NCBI RefSeq assembly: GCF_029961185.1 | Contig: NZ_JASBQQ010000009.1 | Span: 1 to 64,000 of the forward strand | Direction of reading: 5' to 3' | Source: Albidovulum aestuarii | Lineage (GTDB): Bacteria; Pseudomonadota; Alphaproteobacteria; Rhodobacterales; Rhodobacteraceae | DNA length: 64,000 nucleotides | Shown: positions 7,348-16,404 of the stretch, piece by piece | How the letters are laid out: each line of letters starts with the position of its first letter | How positions within the stretch are numbered: position 1 is the stretch's first letter | Made by a program: the position numbers and the translations under genes | The notes under the pieces: generated by a model | Database searches by the model: none | The model's input: the letters and a program-made list of their open reading frames with translations, nothing else | Told to the model about the DNA's origin: nothing

Positions 7348-8735
7348 GCCAGCCGCGACTTCCACTCGACGATGCGGGCACGGACCTGATCGGGGGCGGT
7401 GCCACCAAAGCTCTGGCGCGAGGCGACGGAGTTGTGGACGCCGAGGACAGAATAGACCTCGTCGGTGATCCCGGGATGGGCGGACTGCATCTCGGCAAGG
7501 CTCAGCTCGGGCAGGTCGCAGCCCTTCTTCTCGGCCATGGCGACAAGGCTGCCAGTGACGTGATGGGCGTCGCGGAACGGCAAGCCCAGCGCCCGCACCA
7601 GCCAGTCGGCAAGGTCGGTCGCGGTGGAAAAGCCCGACGACGCGGCGGCTTCCAGATTGGTGCGGTTGGCACTCATATCGCGCACCATGCCGTCCATCGC
7701 GGCGAGCGCCAGCATCAGATTGTCGGCGGCGTCGAAGACCTGTTCCTTGTCCTCCTGCATATCCTTGGAATAGGTCAGCGGCAGGCCCTTCATCACCATC
7801 ATCAACCCGACATTCGCTCCCATGATCCGCCCGACCTTGGCACGGATCAGTTCGGCGGCGTCGGGGTTCTTCTTCTGCGGCATGATCGAGGAGCCGGTCG
7901 AGAAGCGGTCGGACAAGGCCACGAAGCGGAACTGGGCCGAGGACCAGATCACCAGTTCCTCGGCAAAGCGCGACAGGTGCATCGCGCAGATCGACGCGGC
8001 GGCGAGGAATTCCAGCGCGAAGTCGCGGTCGGAGACCGCGTCGAGCGAATTGGCCGCGGGCCGGTCAAAGCCCAAAGCCGCCGCTGTTGCGTGCCGGTCG
8101 ATCGGGAAGGAGGTGCCGGCGAGCGCGGCGGCGCCGAGCGGGCATTCGTTCATCCGCTTCCGGGCATCAGTGAACCGGCCGATATCGCGCGAAAACATCT
8201 CGACATAGGCCAGCATGTGATGGCCCCAGGTCACCGGCTGGGCGGTCTGAAGATGGGTGAAGCCGGGCATGACCCAATCGGCCCCGGCCTCTGCCTGCCC
8301 GACAAGTGCCATACACAATGCCGACAGTTTGCCGACAGCCTCATCGCAGCGGTCCCGGACCCAGAGCCGGAAGTCGGTCGCGACCTGATCGTTGCGGCTC
8401 CGCGCGGTGTGAAGCCGCCCGGCCGGTTCGCCGATGATTTCTTTCAGCCGCGCCTCGACATTCATGTGGATGTCTTCAAGTGCGGTCGAAAAGGCGAAGT
8501 TTCCGGTCTCGATCTCTGACAAGACCGTGAGCAGGCCTTCCCGAATGGCTTCGGCATCTTTATCGCTTATGATGCCTTGTGCGGCCAGCATCGCCGCATG
8601 GGCACGGGACCCTGCGATGTCCTGGGCATAAAGCCGCTGGTCGAAGCTGATCGAGGCGTTGATCGCCTCCATGATCGCGTCGGGCCCATCGGCGAAACGC
8701 CCGCCCCACATCGCATTCTGGGTCTTGTCGGTCAT
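7344..8735 (-). CDS. argH: argininosuccinate lyase
   Basis: Last enzyme of arginine biosynthesis: cleaves argininosuccinate to arginine and fumarate in the cytosol. 463 residues, the usual size. The fumarase/aspartase-superfamily signature [12 protein letters not shown] is intact (catalytic serine loop), as are the N-terminal MWGGRF and the HTARSRNDQ motif. The ATG at 8735 was preferred to a GTG two codons upstream. It is divergent from the TlpA-like gene with only 22 bases between the two start codons, so their promoters must overlap the opposing genes. Two lipoprotein microgenes follow by overlap. Confidence 0.97.
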   Translation of the reverse strand: MTDKTQNAMWGGRFADGPDAIMEAINASISFDQRLYAQDIAGSRAHAAMLAAQGIISDKDAEAIREGLLTVLSEIETGNFAFSTALEDIHMNVEARLKEIIGEPAGRLHTARSRNDQVATDFRLWVRDRCDEAVGKLSALCMALVGQAEAGADWVMPGFTHLQTAQPVTWGHHMLAYVEMFSRDIGRFTDARKRMNECPLGAAALAGTSFPIDRHATAAALGFDRPAANSLDAVSDRDFALEFLAAASICAMHLSRFAEELVIWSSAQFRFVALSDRFSTGSSIMPQKKNPDAAELIRAKVGRIMGANVGLMMVMKGLPLTYSKDMQEDKEQVFDAADNLMLALAAMDGMVRDMSANRTNLEAAASSGFSTATDLADWLVRALGLPFRDAHHVTGSLVAMAEKKGCDLPELSLAEMQSAHPGITDEVYSVLGVHNSVASRQSFGGTAPDQVRARIVEWKSRLA

Positions 8736-8757
8736 GGTCACGCCCCCGGAGGCTTAT

Positions 8758-9315
8758 ATGCGTTTCATCTCTGCCGCCGTCCTCTACACGGCCCTTGCCC
8801 TTGGTGCAAATGCCGCCTTGGCGGGCACGGCAGAACTGGAAGCATTGCGCGACGGATCAATGAAAAAGCTGGCCTTCGTGGCCGAACCGACAGAGGTCCC
8901 GTCCACAACTTTCACCGACGTAACGGGCGCTGAGCATTCTCTGGCGGATTGGCAGGGCAAATACGTGCTGGTGAATTTCTGGGCGACCTGGTGCGCGCCC
9001 TGCCGCAAGGAACTGCCCGCACTCGACGCGCTGAACCGCGATTTCGGCGGCGAGAGGTTCGAGGTCGTGACCATCGCCACCGGCCGCAACCCGGTGCCCG
9101 CGATCGAGCGGCTGTTTGCGGAAGTGGGCGTCGAAAGCCTTCCGATCCTGCTCGACCCGAAGCTGACGCTGTCGCGCGAGATGGGGGTTCTGGGCCTGCC
9201 GGTCAGCGTGATCCTCGACCCCGAGGGGCGCGAGATCGCGCGGATGTCGGGGGACGCCGAATGGAACAGCGACAGCGCACGTGCAATCATCGGGGCGCTC
9301 GTTGCATCCGAATAG
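8758..9315 (+). CDS. TlpA-like thiol:disulfide oxidoreductase (periplasmic thioredoxin)
   Basis: 185 residues: signal peptide ~1-22, then a thioredoxin fold with active-site WCAPC at residues 78-82 and a cis-proline in GLPVSVILD. TlpA/ResA-type proteins reduce periplasmic cysteines, for example in cytochrome c or cytochrome oxidase copper-site maturation. No cytochrome assembly gene adjoins it, so the substrate cannot be named. It lies back to back with argH, an arrangement that may simply be conserved synteny. The ATG at 8758 begins the signal peptide directly. Confidence 0.88.
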   Translation: MRFISAAVLYTALALGANAALAGTAELEALRDGSMKKLAFVAEPTEVPSTTFTDVTGAEHSLADWQGKYVLVNFWATWCAPCRKELPALDALNRDFGGERFEVVTIATGRNPVPAIERLFAEVGVESLPILLDPKLTLSREMGVLGLPVSVILDPEGREIARMSGDAEWNSDSARAIIGALVASE

Positions 9316-9330
9316 AATCGCCGCCGTAGT

Positions 9331-9900
9331 TCAGCCTAGGCGCGCCACCCGTTCATGCGCAGGACAGGTGACGAGGTGGTCGTTGACCATGCCGACGGCT
9401 TGCATGAACGCATAGGTGATGACCGGGCCGCAGAAGCGAAACCCCTGCTTCTTCAGGTCTTTCGATATCTGCTCGGACAGGGGCGTTCTGGCGGGCACAT
9501 CGGCGAGTGTCCGGAAACGGTTCTGTTGCGGCCTGCCGTCCATATAGCGCCATAGGAACTGATCGAACCCCTCGGCCTCGGCGATTTTCAGATAAGCACG
9601 CGCATTGCCGATCGTCGCCTCGATCTTCGCACGCGACCGGATGATGCCGGGATCGCCGAGAAGCCGGGTCACATCCGCCTCGTCCCACCGGGCGATGACC
9701 TCGGGCCGGAACCCGTCAAAGGCCGCGCGGAAATTGTCACGCTTCTTCAGGATCGTGATCCAGCTCAGCCCGGCCTGAAACCCGTCGAGGATGAGCTTTT
9801 CCCAAAGCGCCCGCGCATCGTATTCGGGTACGCCCCATTCGTGATCGTGGTAATCGGTGTAGATCGGGTCATCACCGCACCAGCCGCAACGTTCTTCCAT
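9331..9900 (-). CDS. tag: DNA-3-methyladenine glycosylase I
   Basis: Removes 3-methyladenine from alkylated DNA, starting base excision repair. 189 residues. The zinc-binding residues known from E. coli Tag have counterparts: Cys5 (RCGWC), a histidine near residue 18, His175 and Cys179 (NDHLVTCPAH). The helix-hairpin-helix core (SWITILKKRDNFRAAFDGF) is typical. The ATG at 9900 is preceded by GGGAGG at good spacing. The gene is convergent with the TlpA-like gene, only 15 bases apart, and divergent from the EAL gene. Confidence 0.95.
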   Translation of the reverse strand: MEERCGWCGDDPIYTDYHDHEWGVPEYDARALWEKLILDGFQAGLSWITILKKRDNFRAAFDGFRPEVIARWDEADVTRLLGDPGIIRSRAKIEATIGNARAYLKIAEAEGFDQFLWRYMDGRPQQNRFRTLADVPARTPLSEQISKDLKKQGFRFCGPVITYAFMQAVGMVNDHLVTCPAHERVARLG

Positions 9901-9997
9901 CGGCGCTTTTCCTCCCGGCAACACACAAGACCGCATCCGTTTACCGCTTCTTAGCGCGTTCGTTCCAATCTGTCCCGGGACCGAGAGGAGATTTCCG

Positions 9998-10837
9998 ATG
10001 CAGGAGAGGGGCAGACCGAAACACGATCCAAGAGACCCCGCGCAGGAAAGCCCGCTCAACGCCGCAATCGGGCTGCGCGACCGCGAGACGATGGCGATGG
10101 TCCGCCGCGCGGTTGACAAACGCGACGTGATGCTGGCGTTTCAGCCGGTGATTCAGGCCTCGCATCCCGACCGGCCCGCCTTTTACGAAGGTCTGATCCG
10201 GCTTCTCGACGAAACCGGGCGGATCATCCCGGCCAAGGACTTCATCGAGACCATCGAAACGCAGGAGCTTGGCCGCATCATCGATTGCCTGGCGCTTGAT
10301 ATGGGGCTGAATTCTCTGAAACGCGATCCGACGCTCAGGCTTGCCATCAACATGTCTGCGCGCTCCATCGCCTATCCCCGCTGGATGCGGACGCTGCGGA
10401 ACGGGATCAGGGGCGATGCGACCGTGGCGGAACGGCTGATCCTGGAGATCACCGAAAGCTCGGCCATGGTCATGCCCGATATCGTCTCGGTCTTCATGTC
10501 CGATCTTCAGGCTGAGGGGATCGCCTTCGCGCTCGACGATTTCGGGGCCGGTTTCACCTCGTTCCGGTATCTGAGGGAGTTCTATTTCGACATCCTGAAG
10601 ATCGACGGCCAGTTCATCCGGGGGGTCGCCGACAACCCCGACAATCAGGTGCTGACACAGGCGCTTCTCTCCATCGCGCATCATTTCGACATGTTCGCCG
10701 TCGCCGAATCGGTCGAGACAGCGCGCGACGCCGCCTGGCTGAGCGCCATCGGCATGGATTGTCTTCAGGGCTACTATTACGACGCGCCCACAGTCGTTCC
10801 ACCATGGAAGATGCCACAGGTCCAAAAGAGCGCTTGA
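9998..10837 (+). CDS. stand-alone EAL-domain protein (c-di-GMP phosphodiesterase-like)
   Basis: 279 residues, almost all EAL domain, with a short charged N-terminus and no membrane segment or receiver domain. Key motifs: YEGLIRL (Ala of EAL replaced by Gly), [33 protein letters not shown] and LQGYYYDAP. The metal- and substrate-binding acidic residues therefore look present, so c-di-GMP hydrolysis is plausible; similar stand-alone EAL proteins can also be sensors. Ribosome site GAGGAG is 8 bases before the ATG. Monocistronic. Confidence 0.85.
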   Translation: MQERGRPKHDPRDPAQESPLNAAIGLRDRETMAMVRRAVDKRDVMLAFQPVIQASHPDRPAFYEGLIRLLDETGRIIPAKDFIETIETQELGRIIDCLALDMGLNSLKRDPTLRLAINMSARSIAYPRWMRTLRNGIRGDATVAERLILEITESSAMVMPDIVSVFMSDLQAEGIAFALDDFGAGFTSFRYLREFYFDILKIDGQFIRGVADNPDNQVLTQALLSIAHHFDMFAVAESVETARDAAWLSAIGMDCLQGYYYDAPTVVPPWKMPQVQKSA

Positions 10838-10878
10838 TATCTGCCCTGAAGCATGCCGGACGCGTTCTGGTCCGAAAA

Positions 10879-10899
10879 GGCGGGCGGGGTCCGTCCGCC
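10879..10899 (+). terminator. hairpin after the EAL gene
   Basis: GGCGGGCGG (10879-10887), loop GGT, CCGTCCGCC (10891-10899): a 9-bp stem including one G-T pair, 41 bases after the EAL stop. No T run follows, so terminator function is tentative. Confidence 0.4.
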
Positions 10900-11030
10900 T
10901 GACGCGGTCGCGAAATAATCTTTCAAAACGCCTTGACCTTCGGGAAACAATCATGATGCTGCAGAGCAGCGTCCGAAGTGCTATTCAGGCCTTCATCAGG
11001 ATGAGAATCGCCCAGAATGAGGACCGAGGC

Positions 11031-12206
11031 ATGACCAATGTAGTAATCGTCTCTGCCGCACGCACCGCTGTCGGCAGCTTCAACGGCGCTTTTGCCAATA
11101 CGCCAGCCCATGATCTGGGCGCCGCCGTGCTGGAGGCCGTCGTCGCCCGCGCAGGCATCGACAAATCGGAAGTATCGGAGACGATCCTCGGTCAGGTCCT
11201 GACCGGCGGTCAGGGCCAGAACCCCGCCCGTCAGGCGCATATCAATGCCGGTCTGCCGATCGAAAGCTCGGCCTGGTCGATCAACCAGGTCTGCGGATCT
11301 GGCCTGCGCACCGTGGCGCTCGCCGCCCAGCATATCCAACTGGGTGACGCGGCCATCGTCGCCGCCGGCGGGCAGGAAAACATGTCTCTCTCCCCTCATG
11401 TCGCGCATCTGCGCGCGGGCCAGAAAATGGGCGACATGAAGTTCATCGACTCGATGATCAAGGACGGCCTCTGGGACGCCTTCAACGGCTACCACATGGG
11501 CACCACGGCCGAGAACGTCGCCGAGAAATGGCAGATCAGCCGCGAGATGCAGGACGAATTCGCGCTTGCCTCGCAAAACAAGGCCGAAGCAGCGCAAAAG
11601 GCAGGCAAGTTCGCCGATGAAATCGCGGCCTTCACCGTGAAGACCCGCAAGGGCGACATCATCGTCGATCAGGACGAATACATCCGTCACGGCGCCACGC
11701 TGGAGAGCATGCAGAAGCTGCGACCGGCCTTCTCCAAGGAGGGCAGCGTCACGGCGGGCAATGCGTCCGGCATCAACGACGGCGCCGCCGCCGTTCTGCT
11801 GATGTCGGCCGATGAGGCGGAAAAGCGCGGCCTGACCCCGCTTGCCCGTATCGCCTCTTACGCGACCGCCGGTCTTGACCCCTCGATCATGGGCGTCGGC
11901 CCGATCCATGCCAGCCGCAAGGCGCTGGAAAAGGCGGGCTGGAAGGCCAGCGACCTCGATCTGGTCGAGGCGAACGAGGCCTTCGCGGCACAGGCCTGCG
12001 CGGTGAACAAGGACATGGGCTGGGATCCGGCCAAGGTCAACGTCAACGGCGGCGCCATCGCAATCGGTCATCCGATCGGCGCTTCGGGCGCGCGTATCCT
12101 CAACACCCTTCTCTTCGAAATGAAACGTTCGGGTGCGAAGAAGGGCCTTGCCACGCTCTGCATCGGCGGCGGCATGGGCGTCGCCATGTGCCTGGAACGC
12201 CCCTGA
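11031..12206 (+). CDS. phaA: acetyl-CoA C-acetyltransferase (beta-ketothiolase)
   Basis: Condenses two acetyl-CoA to acetoacetyl-CoA, the first step of polyhydroxybutyrate synthesis. 391 residues. Nucleophile Cys88 lies in NQVCGSGLR, His347 in [10 protein letters not shown] and the second catalytic Cys377 in LCIGGGMG, all as in biosynthetic thiolases. The ATG at 11031 is chosen because the N-terminus [15 protein letters not shown] is typical; the frame extends further upstream without coding character. phaB follows 106 bases downstream. No synthase gene phaC is in the window. Confidence 0.96.
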   Translation: MTNVVIVSAARTAVGSFNGAFANTPAHDLGAAVLEAVVARAGIDKSEVSETILGQVLTGGQGQNPARQAHINAGLPIESSAWSINQVCGSGLRTVALAAQHIQLGDAAIVAAGGQENMSLSPHVAHLRAGQKMGDMKFIDSMIKDGLWDAFNGYHMGTTAENVAEKWQISREMQDEFALASQNKAEAAQKAGKFADEIAAFTVKTRKGDIIVDQDEYIRHGATLESMQKLRPAFSKEGSVTAGNASGINDGAAAVLLMSADEAEKRGLTPLARIASYATAGLDPSIMGVGPIHASRKALEKAGWKASDLDLVEANEAFAAQACAVNKDMGWDPAKVNVNGGAIAIGHPIGASGARILNTLLFEMKRSGAKKGLATLCIGGGMGVAMCLERP

Positions 12207-12234
12207 GCCCAACTTTTTCTGCAAATGCGAAAAA

Positions 12235-12261
12235 CGCGGGCGCAATAATGTTGCGCCCGCG
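12235..12261 (+). terminator. strong hairpin between phaA and phaB
   Basis: Perfect 11-bp inverted repeat CGCGGGCGCAA (12235-12245), loop TAATG, TTGCGCCCGCG (12251-12261), 29 bases after phaA. There is no downstream T tract. It could be a partial terminator or an mRNA-stabilising stem that sets the phaA:phaB transcript ratio; which one is not decidable from sequence. Confidence 0.6.
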
Positions 12262-12312
12262 AGTTCGTTTCGGTAACAGACTTTCAATCACGCTCGCACC
12301 ATAGGAGGAATC

Positions 12313-13035
12313 ATGTCGAGAGTAGCTCTGGTCACCGGCGGGTCACGCGGCATTGGCGCCGCGATCTCTACCGCCCTGAAGAACGCGGGCTATAAGGTTG
12401 CGGCCAACTATGCCGGCAACGACGAGGCCGCTTCCGCTTTTACCAAGGAAACCGGCATCCCGACCTACAAATGGAACGTGGCCGACTATGAGGCTTCGAA
12501 GGCGGGCATCGCGAAGGTCGAAGCCGATCTCGGCCCGATCGACGTCGTCGTCGCCAATGCCGGTATCACCCGCGACGCGCCATTCCACAAGATGAGCCCC
12601 GAGCAGTGGCAGCAGGTCATCGACACCAACCTGACCGGCGTTTTCAACACCGTCCACCCCGTCTGGCCTGGCATGCGTGAGCGCAAGTTCGGCCGTGTCA
12701 TCGTCATTTCCTCGGTGAACGGTCAGAAGGGCCAGTTCGCGCAGGTCAACTATGCCGCCACCAAGGCTGGCGACATCGGCATCGTGCGCAGCCTCGCACA
12801 GGAAGGCGCCCGCGCCGGGATCACCGCGAATGCCGTCTGCCCCGGCTATATCGCCACCGAGATGGTGATGGCGGTGCCCGAGAAGGTACGTGAATCGATC
12901 ATCGCGCAGATCCCCGCCGGCCGTTTGGGCGAACCTGAAGAAATCGCGCGCTGCGTGGCCTTCCTTGCCTCGGACGACGCGCAGTTCATCAACGGCTCGA
13001 CCATCTCGGCCAACGGCGCGCAGTTCTTCAGCTGA
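12313..13035 (+). CDS. phaB: acetoacetyl-CoA reductase (NADPH)
   Basis: Short-chain dehydrogenase that reduces acetoacetyl-CoA to (R)-3-hydroxybutyryl-CoA, the polyhydroxybutyrate monomer. 240 residues. Cofactor motif TGGSRGIG (8-15), NAG at 82-84, catalytic serine in ISSVNG (133-134), Tyr147 and Lys151 in YAATK. The start has a textbook AGGAGG six bases upstream. It pairs with phaA; the strong terminator at 13055-13088 closes the unit. Confidence 0.96.
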   Translation: MSRVALVTGGSRGIGAAISTALKNAGYKVAANYAGNDEAASAFTKETGIPTYKWNVADYEASKAGIAKVEADLGPIDVVVANAGITRDAPFHKMSPEQWQQVIDTNLTGVFNTVHPVWPGMRERKFGRVIVISSVNGQKGQFAQVNYAATKAGDIGIVRSLAQEGARAGITANAVCPGYIATEMVMAVPEKVRESIIAQIPAGRLGEPEEIARCVAFLASDDAQFINGSTISANGAQFFS

Positions 13036-13054
13036 GGAACGCGATCATTGAAAA

Positions 13055-13088
13055 CAAGAAAGCCGACCTCTCGGGGTCGGCTTTCTTG
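13055..13088. terminator. rho-independent-type terminator after phaB
   Basis: Perfect 14-bp stem: CAAGAAAGCCGACC (13055-13068), loop TCTCGG, GGTCGGCTTTCTTG (13075-13088), 19 bases after the phaB stop. It has an A-rich left flank and a T-containing right arm, so it can work in both orientations. Confidence 0.85.
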
Positions 13089-13243
13089 CTGTCATGGACG
13101 TGAGAAACAGGATTTCACATCATCCGTGGCTCCCATCAAACTGAACATCAAGCCTCGACGTTACACCGCGTCCGACAATGTTCGACGCCGAACTCACGGG
13201 GGTCACGGCTTGGTCAGGTATTCTTGGATAGGTCGTAAGCGAT

Positions 13244-13411
13244 CTAGTGCTGGCTAAGCCGCGCGATTTCTTCCTTGAGACGCAGTTTCTGCTTTTTCAT
13301 GTCGGCGATGGCGAGGTCGTCGTAACCGGGATGGCGTTGCGCCTCTTCCACGGCTTCCGAAAGATGTTGGTGCTTTTTCTGAAGCTCCTGCAGGTGCGAA
13401 CCAAGCGACAT
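13244..13411 (-). CDS. DUF465/YdcH-family small coiled-coil protein
   Basis: 55 residues beginning MSLGSHLQELQKKHQHLSEA. It is almost entirely two charged amphipathic helices joined at HPGYDD, the hallmark of DUF465 (YdcH), which folds as a helical hairpin of unknown role. The ATG at 13411 is used because GGAGAGGAGA lies just upstream. It is on the same strand as the methyltransferase and DUF2007 genes but 122 bases after them, and it probably has its own promoter. Confidence 0.85.
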   Translation of the reverse strand: MSLGSHLQELQKKHQHLSEAVEEAQRHPGYDDLAIADMKKQKLRLKEEIARLSQH

Positions 13412-13533
13412 AGACGTCTCCTCTCCTGTGGACTCTGTCACAATCCCATCACAATCGGCGAGTCGTGTCACGCCCGAAGGGAAAAGAATTTGATGAAAAG
13501 GCCGGGTGGGCGGCGAAACTCTGCCGTCGGACG

Positions 13534-14295
13534 TCAGCGCGGCAACTCGAGCCCCGCACCATCCCGCAAAATCGCGCGTGCGGCCCCGGTCAGATCGTCA
13601 CCGTCGCGCAGATGCTCTGCCCCTTCATGCAGGATGAAGGGTGGCAGCAGCCGGAACGCGCCACGCACGCCCTTGCGCGCCCGCAGGATGACCCGCCCGG
13701 CAGGCCGGCCGATGCGCGGCGCGACAGGCAGCACTGACATCTCTCCGACCCGGTCATCCAGCGCTCGTATCAGGTCGGGCAGGCGTTCGGCCGCCTGAAT
13801 GACCGTCAGATGACCGCCGGGGCACAGGCGGCGGGTTGCTGCATCCATCCATGTGGCAAGCGGCGTCGCCTCACGCTGCGCACGCTCGCGTCCGGCATCG
13901 GCGGCGGGCGTCCCGTCCCGGGTCGCGAAATACGGAGGGTTCGCAATGACATGGTCGAAGCTGAGCGCGCGCAGACCAGGTGGCGGCGCGTCAAGATCGC
14001 CCTCAAACACAGTGACGTTCTGTCCGTTGGCTTCGGCATTGCGCCGCGCCAGCGCGGCATAGCCCGGCTGGAGTTCCAGACCGGTCAGTTTCAACGCGGC
14101 AACGCGCGCGCCGAGGCAAAGGCTCGCCACGCCCGCTCCGCAACCCAGTTCCAGAATGCTTTGCCCGGCACGCGCCGGAACCGCCGCTGCCAGAAGGACC
14201 GGGTCCATCGCGGCGCGATATCCCGCGACCGGCTGCCAGATCCGCAACCGCCCCCCCAGGAATCCGTCGCAAGTCAGCTCGTTTTCGGCGAACAT
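13534..14295 (-). CDS. TrmN6-like tRNA(adenine-N6)-methyltransferase
   Basis: 253-residue SAM-dependent methyltransferase. The SAM loop is LELGCGAG (~48-55) and the adenine-binding catalytic motif IV is NPPYF (119-123), characteristic of N6-adenine methyltransferases. It aligns in layout with E. coli TrmN (YfiC), which methylates A37 of tRNA-Val; that exact substrate is an inference. It begins one base after the stop of the DUF2007 gene, so the two are co-transcribed. Confidence 0.85.
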   Translation of the reverse strand: MFAENELTCDGFLGGRLRIWQPVAGYRAAMDPVLLAAAVPARAGQSILELGCGAGVASLCLGARVAALKLTGLELQPGYAALARRNAEANGQNVTVFEGDLDAPPPGLRALSFDHVIANPPYFATRDGTPAADAGRERAQREATPLATWMDAATRRLCPGGHLTVIQAAERLPDLIRALDDRVGEMSVLPVAPRIGRPAGRVILRARKGVRGAFRLLPPFILHEGAEHLRDGDDLTGAARAILRDGAGLELPR

Positions 14296-14296
14296 C

Positions 14297-14512
14297 TCAG
14301 TCGCCCGCCTCGATCCCGTTTTCCTTCAGGATCGACTTGGCCAGAAACAGATCGCGATCTACAACCATCAACCGGCGCGGCAAAATGCCTATGGAACCTT
14401 CCAGCACGCTCATGTGGACGTCCATCTGAAAGCTCGTTATACCCTCATCGTCGAGAAGAGCGGTCACGAATGCGATCAGTGTCGGGTCATTGGTTCTGAG
14501 AAGCTCTTTCAT
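14297..14512 (-). CDS. DUF2007-family small protein
   Basis: 71 residues from ATG 14512 (MKELLRTNDPTLIAFVTALL). The family (putative signal-transducing protein, DUF2007) is short and has no established activity; the visible sequence is one beta-alpha-beta unit ending in SILKENGIE. An ATG seven codons upstream is possible, but the shorter start matches the usual family beginning. It lies head-to-head with the polyprenyl synthase gene, 55 bases between starts, and next to the TrmN6-like gene. Confidence 0.82.
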   Translation of the reverse strand: MKELLRTNDPTLIAFVTALLDDEGITSFQMDVHMSVLEGSIGILPRRLMVVDRDLFLAKSILKENGIEAGD

Positions 14513-14567
14513 ATTCCAAGACTTAAACGACATGGCCTAGGCTTTGTCGAGAGAACAAGAGACAAGG

Positions 14568-15569
14568 ATGAGTCTGGACCGGGCTGTGCAAAAACCGATC
14601 GACGCTCTCGCCGCCTATCTGGCTGGCGACATGGATGCCGTGAATACGTTGATCCGTCAGCGCATGGCATCGGAACATGCCCCCCGTATCCCCGAGGTAA
14701 CCGCCCATCTGGTCGAGGCCGGCGGCAAGCGGTTGCGCCCGATGCTGACGCTCGCGGCGGCGCGGATGCTGGGTTATCAGGGCGACCACCATGTCCGGCT
14801 GGCCGCGACGGTGGAGTTCATCCATACCGCGACGCTTCTGCATGACGACGTGGTCGATGAAAGCGCACAACGGCGCGGGCGACCGACGGCGAATCTCCTG
14901 TGGGACAACAAGTCCTCGGTTCTGGTTGGCGACTACCTCTTTTCCCGGTCCTTCCAGCTGATGGTCGAAACCGGGTCGCTCCGCGTCCTCGACATCCTGT
15001 CGAACGCCTCGGCCACGATCGCCGAAGGCGAAGTGTTGCAGCTTTCCGCCGCACAGGACCTGCGCACCGACGAGGCCATCTACATGAAGGTGGTCCGCGG
15101 CAAGACGGCGGCGCTGTTCTCGGCCGCGACCGAGGTCGGCGGCGTCATCGCGGGCGCGCCCGAAGAACAGGTGAAAGCGTTCTTCACCTATGGCGACGCG
15201 CTTGGCATCGCCTTCCAGATCGTCGACGACCTTCTCGATTACGGCGGCACGAGCAGCGTCATCGGCAAGAATACCGGCGACGACTTTCGCGAACGCAAGC
15301 TGACCATGCCCGTGATCAAGGCCGTGGCGCAGGCCTCGGCCGAGGAACGCGACTTCTGGCGCAGGGTGATCGAAAAGGGCGACCAGCGCGAGGGCGATCT
15401 GGAACACGCCATGTCGCTGATGGCGCGCCACGGCACGATGGAGGCGACGCGGGAAGAGGCGTTGCGCTGGGCTGCCGAGGCCAAAGCCGCGCTTGATGCC
15501 TTACCCGCACACAACCTGCGCGACATGCTGCGCGACCTTGCGGACTACGTCGTCGCACGCGTCAGGTGA
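14568..15569 (+). CDS. polyprenyl diphosphate synthase (quinone side chain)
   Basis: 333 residues. Elongates farnesyl diphosphate with isopentenyl diphosphate to a long all-trans chain, probably decaprenyl for ubiquinone-10 as usual in alphaproteobacteria; chain length cannot be read with certainty. First Asp-rich motif DDVVD (93-97) in LLHDDVVDESAQRRG, second DDLLD (220-224), plus GGKRLRPML near residue 52. The ATG at 14568 follows ACAAGG. Its 3' end overlaps the 3' end of ispE by 8 bases, so two isoprenoid genes converge; ubiA lies 32 kb away. Confidence 0.92.
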   Translation: MSLDRAVQKPIDALAAYLAGDMDAVNTLIRQRMASEHAPRIPEVTAHLVEAGGKRLRPMLTLAAARMLGYQGDHHVRLAATVEFIHTATLLHDDVVDESAQRRGRPTANLLWDNKSSVLVGDYLFSRSFQLMVETGSLRVLDILSNASATIAEGEVLQLSAAQDLRTDEAIYMKVVRGKTAALFSAATEVGGVIAGAPEEQVKAFFTYGDALGIAFQIVDDLLDYGGTSSVIGKNTGDDFRERKLTMPVIKAVAQASAEERDFWRRVIEKGDQREGDLEHAMSLMARHGTMEATREEALRWAAEAKAALDALPAHNLRDMLRDLADYVVARVR

Positions 15570-16404
15570 TCGCGACAGTTTCGCGGATCCACCAGCCCGG
15601 ATAGGTTTGGCGCAAGCGCCGGGCCGCGCCCAGTGCCGCATCCTGACTGTCATAAAGCCCGAAACAGGTGGCGCCGGAGCCTGACATCCGCGCTATCAGG
15701 CATCCATCCTCCGACAGCGCCCGAAGGACCTCGCCGATCACCGGCACCTTCGCAATGGCGGGGGCTTCCAGATCGTTGCGCTGACGCTTCAGCCACGTGA
15801 CGAAACCGGCAATCGTGCCGAACCCGTCATTCACCTCTTCCAGCGGCGGATTATCCTTGCGGGACAGCGCCTTGAAAACTTCGGGCGTCGACACGGCTTC
15901 ACGCGGATTGACCAGCACCATTGCCAGAGGCCCCGGCAGGCCGCGGAAGGGGTCAAGCTGTTCGCCGATGCCGCGCATCCGCTGTGGCGTGGGACCGTTC
16001 AGGCACACCGGCACATCGGCCCCCAAAGCGATGGCCGCGTCCATCGACGGCAGGGGCATGTCCCAAAGCCGCGCCAGCGCCTGCAGCGTCGCCGCGGCAT
16101 CAGCCGAACCGCCGCCAATGCCCGACGCCACCGGCAGGTTCTTGGCCAGCATGATCGCCGCACCCCGATCGGACGAAAATACCCGTGCGGCCCGCAGCAC
16201 CAGATTATCCTCTCCGGCACTCAGCCCCGCCGCTTCCGATCCCACAATATGAAGCCGGAGTGTCTCGTCCTGCGCCGCCCGGACTTCATCCCCGACACGC
16301 GCAAACACGACGAGACTGTCGAGCAGATGGTAGCCATCAGCCCGCTGCCCGGTAACATGCAGCGCAAGGTTCACCTTGGCCGGCGCAAAAACCCTAGTTT
16401 CCAT
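15562..16404 (-). CDS. ispE: 4-diphosphocytidyl-2-C-methyl-D-erythritol kinase
   Basis: Phosphorylates CDP-methylerythritol in the non-mevalonate isoprenoid pathway. 280 residues, GHMP-kinase fold: substrate lysine in FAPAKVNLAL (Lys10), ATP loop PVASGIGGGSADAA (91-104), catalytic aspartate in GADVPVC (Asp130) and a C-terminal MSGSGATCFG. The start overlaps the last 11 bases of the TPR gene in another frame, so expression is coupled to it. The gene converges with the polyprenyl synthase that consumes pathway product. Confidence 0.95.
   Translation of the reverse strand: METRVFAPAKVNLALHVTGQRADGYHLLDSLVVFARVGDEVRAAQDETLRLHIVGSEAAGLSAGEDNLVLRAARVFSSDRGAAIMLAKNLPVASGIGGGSADAAATLQALARLWDMPLPSMDAAIALGADVPVCLNGPTPQRMRGIGEQLDPFRGLPGPLAMVLVNPREAVSTPEVFKALSRKDNPPLEEVNDGFGTIAGFVTWLKRQRNDLEAPAIAKVPVIGEVLRALSEDGCLIARMSGSGATCFGLYDSQDAALGAARRLRQTYPGWWIRETVAIT

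Noticed and set aside
11031-13035. Expectation of a phaC synthase or phasin beside phaA-phaB
   Set aside because: None found on either strand within several kilobases; the flanking genes are EAL and DUF465, so the synthase must be elsewhere.
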